Of a stretch of DNA of 64,000 nt, positions 41,585 to 48,113 are shown in pieces. The DNA is from Streptomyces noursei ATCC 11455 (GTDB lineage: Bacteria > Actinomycetota > Actinomycetes > Streptomycetales > Streptomycetaceae), in NCBI RefSeq assembly GCF_001704275.1, contig NZ_CP011533.1, forward strand, positions 4,712,001-4,776,000, in the 5' to 3' direction. The stretch's first letter is position 1. Every line of letters starts with the position of its first letter. The notes below the pieces were generated by a model, which worked only from the letters and a program-made list of their open reading frames with translations, had not been told where the DNA came from and ran no database searches. Position numbers and translations under genes: made by a program.

Positions 41585-42007
41585 TCAGGGGGACGTGTGC
41601 TTGCGTTCCGCGGCTCTCCGGCGTGCCGCCGCGCCACAGGCAGCGCAGGGACGTTCGCCGCGGCGATAGTGGGCGCGGGCCCCGGCTTCGGTGCCGCACT
41701 TGGCCGTGCCGTGGCCGGTCCCCGGGCCGGCGCTGTGGTTACGGGGTTTGTAGCCGTTCTGCCGTTCGGTTCGGCCGCCCCAGACGCCCCATTCCCGGTT
41801 GGTACGTGCCCAGTCGGCGCAGGCGGCGCGCCGGTCCTCGTCGCAGCCGGCGCACAGGAGCTGGGCGGCGGCGATGCGGTCGAGCCTCTCCTTGTGCGAT
41901 TCGCGGTTGTCCGGGGCGAAGTACACGTCAGGGCAGGTAGTACAGGGCAGGGGCGTCTCCTCGGTACGCGGGACGAAGGGCGGCGGCTTGATGGCCAGGG
42001 GGTGCAC
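41585..42007 (-). CDS. WhiB-like (Wbl) regulator with C-terminal Cys/His extension
   Basis: A 140-residue protein. Cys22/Cys25, Cys52, Cys55 and Cys63 and the turn GVWGG mark a Wbl iron-sulfur protein; the last spacing (CxxC-x7-C) is longer than the usual x5. An extra C-terminal domain has CGTEAG, H and CAACG. Wbl proteins bind the primary sigma factor and alter transcription; phage versions such as TM4 WhiB can interfere with host septation. Start GTG 42007 with AGGAG six bases upstream. Confidence 0.82.
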   Translation of the reverse strand: MHPLAIKPPPFVPRTEETPLPCTTCPDVYFAPDNRESHKERLDRIAAAQLLCAGCDEDRRAACADWARTNREWGVWGGRTERQNGYKPRNHSAGPGTGHGTAKCGTEAGARAHYRRGERPCAACGAAARRRAAERKHTSP

Positions 42008-42041
42008 GGCGGTCTCCTGCGACAAGCGGTATCGGATGGCG

Positions 42042-42473
42042 TCAGAACGGGGGCTGCTGCGTATGCGGGGCGCTCGGCCCACCCCATGGCTCGCTACTCG
42101 TGCTCAAGCCGGTTCGGCCGGCCGCGCCGCTTCGGCGGCTGCCTCCGGGGCGGATGGGGCGGGCGACTTCGATCACGTCGACCTGGTAGGCGGTGTGCTT
42201 GGCGCCGTCCTTCTCGTAGTCGTCTTGCTTGAGGCGCCCGGTGATGGTGACGGTGTCGCCCTTGGTCAGCTGTTCGGCGACGAGTTCGGCGCGCTGCTGC
42301 CAGGCAGTGCAGCGCAGCCAGGTGGTGCCGACCTGCTCCCATTCGCCCCGGTCGTTCTTGCGGTTGTCGTTGCACGCGACGGTGAAGGTGGCGACGGCGG
42401 TGCCATTCGCGGTCGAGCGGAGTTCGGGGTCGGCGGCCAGGTTGCCGGTGGCGGTGATGGTGGGCAGGGCCAT
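42042..42473 (-). CDS. ssb: Single-stranded DNA-binding protein
   Basis: A 143-residue SSB: OB-fold at 1-105 (TATGNLAADPELRSTANGTAVATFTVACN, WLRCTAWQQRAELVAEQLTKGDTVTITGRL) and a Gly/Ser/Pro-rich C-terminal tail ending QQPPF instead of the usual DIPF tip. AGGAGG precedes the ATG, which overlaps the upstream stop (TAATG). It works with the RecT/YqaJ genes and replication. Confidence 0.92.
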   Translation of the reverse strand: MALPTITATGNLAADPELRSTANGTAVATFTVACNDNRKNDRGEWEQVGTTWLRCTAWQQRAELVAEQLTKGDTVTITGRLKQDDYEKDGAKHTAYQVDVIEVARPIRPGGSRRSGAAGRTGLSTSSEPWGGPSAPHTQQPPF

Positions 42474-43018
42474 TACGAGACCTCCTGAAGGTGGGCGCGG
42501 GGTGGAGCGGCATCGATGCGGGCGGAGTGGTAGGTGGCTCGGCGCGCTCCGCTGGGGCGGGTGCACGCGCGGCCGACCTCGGCGCCGCAGGTGGCGCAGG
42601 GCACGCTGCGCGGGCCGGACCCGCGCGTGGGACGGGGGATTGCGCGGCCGACACCAGCCAGTAGTTCCCGGACAGGGCGGCGGGTGCCGGGCACGGCGGC
42701 GCGGTGGCGTTGTTCGCGCACCGCGGCCAGGTAGCCGGGGATGTCGTCGGGGTCGGCGTCGGGAATCTCCGGCGGGAGACCGGGGCCCTGGATGTGGGCG
42801 GCCTGGTCCTCTCGGGTGCCCGTGGCCAGGCGGAGCATGTCGGCGGGCATCATGCGGTCACGCGTAGTGCCGTAGTGGGTGACGACGGCCTGCTTGGCAT
42901 CGGCGGCGTCCAGGTGGCCGACGATCAGATGCCAGGCGCGGACATCGCCTTCTCCGAGGGTGCGGTTGTCGTAGAAGGCGGCGAAGCCGAGGACTTCGGC
43001 GAGTTCGGCCTGGGTCAT
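42473..43018 (-). CDS. Early phage protein with C-terminal zinc finger
   Basis: A 181-residue protein. The N-terminal helical half (AELAEVLGFAAFYDNRTLGEGDVRAWHLIVGHL) resembles a replication-accessory protein. The C-terminal CATCGAEVGRACTRPSGARRATYHSARIDAA is a conserved actinobacterial phage zinc finger. Role probably in DNA replication, given its position between the replisome-organiser-like gene and ssb. Confidence 0.7.
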   Translation of the reverse strand: MTQAELAEVLGFAAFYDNRTLGEGDVRAWHLIVGHLDAADAKQAVVTHYGTTRDRMMPADMLRLATGTREDQAAHIQGPGLPPEIPDADPDDIPGYLAAVREQRHRAAVPGTRRPVRELLAGVGRAIPRPTRGSGPRSVPCATCGAEVGRACTRPSGARRATYHSARIDAAPPRAHLQEVS

Positions 43019-43971
43019 GGCAGGGCCTCCAGGGGCAGGGTGGTGGTGGTCTCTTGGGCGCGGAGTCGGGCGGCGAGGGCGAGGCCCTGGGCGGCGCGCT
43101 GTTCGCCCGTGGACAGCACCGGCGGCCCTGCTGTGCCGCCGGCTGTCGGGTGCAGCGGTGCGTCGGCGGGCACCGCGGGCAGGCCAGCCCAGACTTTGAT
43201 CAGGTAGCGGATCGTGCGGGGCGGGTTGTTCGGGTTCCAGGCGCGCACGGCGTGCTGGACCAGGTGCTCGACTGGCACGCGGTCGAGGAGCTGGCGCAGG
43301 TCCTGGCGATCTTGGCTGTCGGTCCCCCAGGCCACGTGGACGCCGGCGCTGGCGAGCTGGTCGGCGAGCCCGCGGGCGAAGTCGGGAACGCCGGCCGCAG
43401 ACGTGGCGCGAGGGGGGTGTTGGGGGGATGGTTCTCTCCCGTCAGGGAGAGAACCCGGGTCGGGTCGGGACGGGTCTACGCGCGCGCCCGCGAGGCGTCC
43501 AGCGTGACGCCCCTCGCTGACCTGGGGTTCCGTTCCGAAATCGGGGTGCGGATCGCCGTCCGGATGGCGTGCGTTTCGGTCGCCATTGGCCATCGATTCG
43601 CCAGCGTTTCGGGGACGGATGGGATCCCGTTTGCGTTCGCTGCGCTTACGCCGTGCGTCCCTGTCGCGGGCCTGCCGGACCTGGGCACGGCTGGGGTTGG
43701 AGTCCAGGAAGTCGTGCACGACGTAGTCGCCCGGGTCCGGCTGGGCGCAGGTCCCGCAGACGTGACCGTGTTCGTGGAGGAGGCCGACGGCGGTCAGCTT
43801 GCGCAGCTGCGGCGCGGTGCCGTAGTCGCGCGCCACGGCGCCGACGACGACGCCGTTGGTCATGTGCTGCCCCGCGTAGGACAGGAGGCGCGCGAACAGC
43901 CCTACGGCCGCGTTCCCCGCCTTGCGGACCTTGGGGTGCGAGTGGAAGCCGTCGTCGAGCTTCGCCCACAT
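43015..43971 (-). CDS. Replisome organiser / helicase-loader-like protein
   Basis: A 318-residue protein. The N-terminal winged-helix (MWAKLDDGFHSHPKVRKAG to LTAVGLLHEHGH) is followed by a CGTCAQPD pair, a basic stretch (RQARDRDARRKRSERKRDP), a disordered centre and a C-terminal helical domain. This matches DnaD/organiser-like phage initiation proteins. An origin often lies within such genes, but no repeat cluster stands out here. Confidence 0.72.
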   Translation of the reverse strand: MWAKLDDGFHSHPKVRKAGNAAVGLFARLLSYAGQHMTNGVVVGAVARDYGTAPQLRKLTAVGLLHEHGHVCGTCAQPDPGDYVVHDFLDSNPSRAQVRQARDRDARRKRSERKRDPIRPRNAGESMANGDRNARHPDGDPHPDFGTEPQVSEGRHAGRLAGARVDPSRPDPGSLPDGREPSPQHPPRATSAAGVPDFARGLADQLASAGVHVAWGTDSQDRQDLRQLLDRVPVEHLVQHAVRAWNPNNPPRTIRYLIKVWAGLPAVPADAPLHPTAGGTAGPPVLSTGEQRAAQGLALAARLRAQETTTTLPLEALP

Positions 43972-44022
43972 AGCGTGCTGGCTCCTTCCAGGGCGAGGTG
44001 TGGCCTATCGGGCTGTTGCAGA

Positions 44023-44403
44023 TCAGCTGTCATGCGCCAACAGGTAGAGATGCAGAGCGAGTTGGCTGCCGTGCACGACCTCACCCAGGCGCATGTCGGG
44101 ACCGATCACGCGGGTGTGGTCGTCGTCCTTGAGCACACCGGCGTCGACCAGGCCGTCGACCGCGGCCTTGACCGAGGGGTACCAGTTCGCCGGGTCGCGG
44201 CGTCGGCGGTCGCGCGGGTGCACGACGGCGATGATCCGTACCGGGCCGAGGTCGTCGAGGGCGGGCAGGTCGGCGGCGGCTTCCTTGGCCGCGGCCCGCA
44301 GCGCCTTGACGATCCGGGCGCGACGGTAGTGGTGCTCACGACGGTTGGAGTTCAACAGCTCCATGCCGGCCGGAAGTTCCACGGTGTACGTCGTCTCCGG
44401 CAT
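44023..44403 (-). CDS. RusA-like Holliday-junction resolvase
   Basis: A 126-residue protein with the RusA signature RRDPANWYPSVKAAVDGLVDAGVLKDDDHTRVIG: catalytic Asp residues in DPANW and DDD, and a Lys in PSVKA. Its N-terminal SNRREHHYRRARI also fits. It probably resolves recombination or replication branches before packaging. Confidence 0.85.
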   Translation of the reverse strand: MPETTYTVELPAGMELLNSNRREHHYRRARIVKALRAAAKEAAADLPALDDLGPVRIIAVVHPRDRRRRDPANWYPSVKAAVDGLVDAGVLKDDDHTRVIGPDMRLGEVVHGSQLALHLYLLAHDS

Positions 44404-44744
44404 CAGGCTGCAGCCTCCCCGTGATCAGGCGCAGTGAGCCGGTAGACGGCGATGCGGTGGCCGTGGGTGGCCGGGGCGGTACTCGGGACCGTGCGTCCGG
44501 TGTTGGTGATGGTGCGGGAGGCGGCCAGGCCGCGGATCGCCGCGCCCAGGAGCCCGTGCCGGACGCCATCGGGAAGACGGTCGCGGAAGTCGTTGGCGGA
44601 AAACTCGACACCGCCGAGGGCGTGATCGAGCACGATGCCCTGGACGAGCCCGAGCTGTTCGGCATCAGCGGCCTTCCGGATGCGCTCCAGTAGGGCGTTG
44701 GCCTTCTGCTCGGCGCGGGCTTCCGCGCGTACTGCGGCACTCAT
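44403..44744 (-). CDS. Early phage hypothetical protein
   Basis: A 113-residue protein with helical N-terminus (AEARAEQKANALLERIRKAADAEQLG) and a predicted winged-helix-like core (FSANDFRDRLPDGVRHGLLGAAIRGLAASRTITNTGR). No family is recognised. It is translationally coupled with the RecT and RusA genes. Confidence 0.65.
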   Translation of the reverse strand: MSAAVRAEARAEQKANALLERIRKAADAEQLGLVQGIVLDHALGGVEFSANDFRDRLPDGVRHGLLGAAIRGLAASRTITNTGRTVPSTAPATHGHRIAVYRLTAPDHGEAAA

Positions 44745-45544
44745 CGACGTGCCTCCTGCTCCTGGCCGTCACCGACCAGCTCGACGTCGACGACTTCCTC
44801 GACGGGCGGCGCGGAAAGTGCATCGGCCTGGCGCACGGCACGAACCTGCGCGGTGATGTACTCGGCGCTGGTCGGTACGTACTTGGCCAGCCGGTGCACC
44901 GCGGTCTTGGACCACATGGCCGCCTCGTGCTGCCGCCACGGTGAGGAGGGGCTGTCGGCGCCCTGGCTTGTCTTCTTCGCACGCTCGATGTCCTGCGCGT
45001 TCAGGACCACGACCTTGCTGGTCGCCCCGCCCTTCATGACGGCGTAGGCGTACACGAGCCGGAGCGGCCCTCGGTCGCCGGCCCACTCCACCTCGTGGAA
45101 CGGGTAGGACATCGGCCCCTCCCACCGCGGCGGAGTCTCGCGGTCCACCAGGCCCGGGGTCCAGACGAACACGTCGTCCTCGCGGACCGTCTCGACGATC
45201 ACGGACGAGATGGCACCAGCCCGGTACATCAGCTCGATCTCGCCCTGCCAGCCGACGATGCCCTGCACCCTGCCCTTGAACGGCACCAGGTAGTACGCCT
45301 CGGTGCCGGGTTCGAGGCCGAGGCGGGCGGCGTCCAGCAGCACGGACATGAACTGACCGGGGTCGTTCGCGGCGGCCTGGGCCAGCTTCTCGTCCCGGCG
45401 CAGGATGCCCTGGGCGAGCCGCACGAAGGTGGCGGGCTTGATGTGGGAAGGCAGAACGGCCGCGAAGTCCGCGGTGTACTGGCTGATGAGCGCGGCCGGG
45501 TCGCCGGCGCGGCGGGCCACGGCGGCCCGTATCGGGGAAGTCAT
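44741..45544 (-). CDS. RecT-family single-strand annealing protein
   Basis: A 267-residue RecT homologue: LPSHIKPATFVRLAQGILRRDEKLAQA, LGLEPGTEAYYLVPFKGRVQGIVGWQGEIELMYRAG and a C-terminal region (SSPWRQHEAAMWSKTAVHRLAKYVP). Start ATG 45544. It overlaps the YqaJ gene by four bases, giving the standard exonuclease-annealase pair for phage homologous recombination. Confidence 0.92.
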   Translation of the reverse strand: MTSPIRAAVARRAGDPAALISQYTADFAAVLPSHIKPATFVRLAQGILRRDEKLAQAAANDPGQFMSVLLDAARLGLEPGTEAYYLVPFKGRVQGIVGWQGEIELMYRAGAISSVIVETVREDDVFVWTPGLVDRETPPRWEGPMSYPFHEVEWAGDRGPLRLVYAYAVMKGGATSKVVVLNAQDIERAKKTSQGADSPSSPWRQHEAAMWSKTAVHRLAKYVPTSAEYITAQVRAVRQADALSAPPVEEVVDVELVGDGQEQEARR

Positions 45545-46458
45545 GCGGCAGCCGCCTTCACGTAGCTGGGGTGGGGGATGAGAGAGCGGGTGGTGCCGTC
45601 CTCGCGGACGGTGCGAGTGGCGACCAGGAGCCCGCCGGCCTGGCACTTCTTCGCCGGCCCCATGGCTGCCAGAACGGCCGCGGACGCCGCGCGCTTGGCC
45701 TCCTCGGCGCGGCGGTGGTCCAGCAGCGCAGCGCGGTACGCCTCGGCGATCGCCGGGGAGATGTCGGCGACGACTTCCTCAACGCCGCCCGGCAGCCGCT
45801 GCGCCGTGCGGTAGGTGGCCGCATGGCCGTCCAAGGGCGGCGGGGTACCGGACGCGACGCCGGCCAGGAAGGCGGCGGCCTGCTCCCGCAGGAACGCGGC
45901 CTCGTCCTCGTCGTACCGGACGACGTACTCGCGATAGTCCTGCCCGGCGATCAGCACCGCGACGTGCGCGGTCTCCAGGCCGAGCGTGTCCAGCTGCCAC
46001 AGCACCTGGCACCGGTAGTAAACGGGCACCGCGCCGGTTCCCGGCTCACCGAAGCCTTCGCCGTAGCGCGACGTCTTGATCTCCAGCACGGAGGGCAGGC
46101 CGCCAGCCGCCGGAGCGAGGATGCGGTCGGGCGTCGCCCGCTGCCACGGCCGCGCTCCGTTCTCCCAAGTCCCAGTCGCGTGGACAACGAGGTCGGGGTG
46201 TGCCTCGGCGAAGGCGTCCGCGATCACCGGCTCCAGCCGGCTTCCCCAGGACATCGCCGCGTTCGGCGCCGAGTCGGCCCGAACCGTCCCGGCCTTGTGG
46301 TGCCACAGGGAGAACGGCGACATCCAGGGAGACAGCCCGACGATCGCGGCCACGTCGGTGGCCGTCACCACGGCACCCGATCGCGCCTCCTCCCACTCCG
46401 GACTTCCCGGCTCGAAGGCTCCCAACAGCCGGGCGGCCGAGATCGGAGGCGGCGTCAT
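45541..46458 (-). CDS. YqaJ-family viral recombinase (exonuclease)
   Basis: A 305-residue PD-(D/E)xK exonuclease. VTATDVAAIVGLSPWMSPFSLW and WGSRLEPVIADAF open the domain; ATPDRILAP and LEIKTS give the Asp and Glu-x-Lys catalytic residues; YYRCQVLWQLDTLG follows. It resects double-strand ends for RecT. Start ATG 46458. Confidence 0.92.
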   Translation of the reverse strand: MTPPPISAARLLGAFEPGSPEWEEARSGAVVTATDVAAIVGLSPWMSPFSLWHHKAGTVRADSAPNAAMSWGSRLEPVIADAFAEAHPDLVVHATGTWENGARPWQRATPDRILAPAAGGLPSVLEIKTSRYGEGFGEPGTGAVPVYYRCQVLWQLDTLGLETAHVAVLIAGQDYREYVVRYDEDEAAFLREQAAAFLAGVASGTPPPLDGHAATYRTAQRLPGGVEEVVADISPAIAEAYRAALLDHRRAEEAKRAASAAVLAAMGPAKKCQAGGLLVATRTVREDGTTRSLIPHPSYVKAAAA

Positions 46459-46745
46459 CGGATTGCCCCGGCAATCGCCTGCCGGGCCTGATTGAGCGGG
46501 TCCAGCTCCGGGTTGGACCGGGAGTCGGCCGCTTCGCAGGCGTCGAGGAAGGCATCGAGCGCGGCACGGCGGTACACGACGTGCCCCTCCATACGGAAGG
46601 ACTTCGGGCCCCGCCGGCGGTGGCGCCAACTGCGCATCGTCGGTATGGCGACGCCGAGGTAAGCGGCGGCCTGCTTGGTGGTCATGACTGCGGCTTCCGG
46701 GACACCGCCCTGCGGCTGCGAAGTCGAGAGGACAGCGAGAGACAT
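46455..46745 (-). CDS. Excisionase/AlpA-like HTH protein
   Basis: A 96-residue protein: a 20-residue lead-in, then MTTKQAAAYLGVAIPTMRSWRHRRRGPKSFRMEGHVVYRRAALDAFLDA, a MerR/excisionase-type winged helix. AGGAG lies six bases before ATG 46745. It is the first gene of the leftward early operon, divergent from the repressor, so it could be the recombination directionality factor or a Cro-like switch. Confidence 0.75.
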   Translation of the reverse strand: MSLAVLSTSQPQGGVPEAAVMTTKQAAAYLGVAIPTMRSWRHRRRGPKSFRMEGHVVYRRAALDAFLDACEAADSRSNPELDPLNQARQAIAGAIR

Positions 46746-46797
46746 GCGTAGCTCCTGGTCACCGAATAGATGGCGATCTTGAACACGCACGAAGTTA

Positions 46798-46935
46798 GCC
46801 AACGAAAGACAACGAAGCAAGCAAACGATGGACATTCGTTGGCCATCCATGGCAGGCTGCGTTTCAGTGCGTTTCCACGCGTTGCAGACGTAACAGGAAA
46901 GGAATTAGCGTTGCCCAATCAGGCAGGCCAACGAA
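46798..46935. promoter_or_regulatory. Operator-like repeats in the early/repressor switch region
   Basis: GCCAACGAA occurs at 46798-46806 and 46927-46935, a partial copy CAACGAA at 46810-46816, and an inverted copy TTCGTTGGC at 46835-46843. The repeats lie in the 200-bp divergent region, the last one just before the repressor start, so they are candidate repressor operators with autoregulation. Confidence 0.6.
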
Positions 46936-46947
46936 TGGGCAAGGATC

Positions 46948-47511
46948 TTGAACGAGCCATCAGGCTGGAAGCGACTGGCGGTCGCCATCCGGCGAGAGAG
47001 GGAACGTCAGGGCCTGAGCCAGGCGGAATTGGCGGAGCGGGCAGGCGTATCCGTAGGGAGCGTGAAGAACGCCGAATCCGGGACCGCGCCGAAGCGGCGG
47101 AAGCCTTACACCCTCACCCACATCGAATCGGCCCTCGGATGGCAGCCGGGCACGGTGGACGACTTCCTGAGAGGGGAAGTCATCACACCCGCCCCAGAGC
47201 TACCGCGCGTTCGGACCACGGGGGACGCCATGCAGGCCGGCCAAGCGCTGCGAGCACTGGCAGGCGCCATGGAATTCAGCCGCGTATGCGAGGAGTTGGG
47301 CGCTCCTCCGGAAGTAGTGGTCGAATTCGAAGCCGCCGCGGAAGCACTGCTGGCAGCCACCGTTTCCGCGCGGAAGGCGAAGGATCGCCTGACCCAGGAA
47401 CACTTCGCAGCTGTCGCCCACTCCCCTGGTGGCGAGGGCGGCCCCGAATCAGACCGCGCCATCGTCGACGAAGTCGTCCGCTCATTTGATGAGGAGCAGG
47501 CCAAGAAGTAG
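46948..47511 (+). CDS. XRE-family phage repressor
   Basis: A 187-residue protein. A Cro/C1-type HTH lies at about 8-65 (LAVAIRRERERQGLSQAELAERAGVSVGSVKNAESG), followed by a helical C-terminal domain, without a LexA-like peptidase. The start is TTG 46948; AAGGA is only two bases upstream, so initiation is uncertain. It is divergent from the Xis-like gene and upstream of an ImmA/IrrE-like peptidase gene that could cleave it. Confidence 0.82.
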   Translation: MNEPSGWKRLAVAIRRERERQGLSQAELAERAGVSVGSVKNAESGTAPKRRKPYTLTHIESALGWQPGTVDDFLRGEVITPAPELPRVRTTGDAMQAGQALRALAGAMEFSRVCEELGAPPEVVVEFEAAAEALLAATVSARKAKDRLTQEHFAAVAHSPGGEGGPESDRAIVDEVVRSFDEEQAKK

Positions 47512-47600
47512 CAAACTGTGACCCAAAGTTTCGACTTGCGCACAATGGATGAATCCCGACAAGATCAACATCCGTCTTGCAACAGTTGGAACGGGGACGC

Positions 47601-48113
47601 ATGCCTTCCCATGCCTTCGACGACGCGCGCGCCACATCGCGCCGCGAGACCGTGCCTGCCCAACGTCGTCCCATCGACGCCCTTGCCGCCCCCTACTCCC
47701 CATGGGACGAAGCCGAGGCAATGGGCCTGCACATCCGGTACGCGCCGCTGCGCCACTCCTGGGCCTGGTGGGTTCCCTCACGCCGCCTGATCGTCATCGC
47801 CGACCAGCTGACAGCGGTTCAAGAGCGCTGCGGGCTCGCCCATGAGGTCGAGCACGCCCGGCGCAACGACGACGAATGCAGCGACAGGACACCCCTGGGG
47901 CGCCTGTGGGCGCGACGTCAGGAGATCTACGCCGACGAGGCCGCGGCCCGCAGACTCATCCCCGCTGTTGAACTCGAAGCTGTACTTCCTTGGGCCGCCT
48001 CACATGAGGAAGCCGCCCAGGAACTGAACGTCACCGAGCACATGCTCCGCGTCCGGCTTCGCATACGCCAAAGAGAACTGGAATGCCTGGATACATCGAG
48101 GATCGCTGGCTGA
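47601..48113 (+). CDS. ImmA/IrrE-like metallopeptidase
   Basis: A 170-residue protein with the zinc-peptidase motif HEVEHARR (HExxH) and a downstream EIYADEAAARRLIP helix supplying the third ligand region. ImmA-type proteases cleave XRE repressors to trigger prophage or ICE induction, which fits its place next to the repressor gene. Start ATG 47601 with GGGG upstream. It overlaps the integrase start by 31 bp. Confidence 0.83.
   Translation: MPSHAFDDARATSRRETVPAQRRPIDALAAPYSPWDEAEAMGLHIRYAPLRHSWAWWVPSRRLIVIADQLTAVQERCGLAHEVEHARRNDDECSDRTPLGRLWARRQEIYADEAAARRLIPAVELEAVLPWAASHEEAAQELNVTEHMLRVRLRIRQRELECLDTSRIAG

Noticed and set aside
40589..42232. Plus-strand 547-residue frame across the early operon
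   Set aside because: Covers several convincing minus-strand genes and has no recognisable domain.
46770..47489. Overlapping plus-strand frame across the repressor gene
   Set aside because: Low-complexity Arg/Gly-rich product; the repressor frame has a clear HTH.
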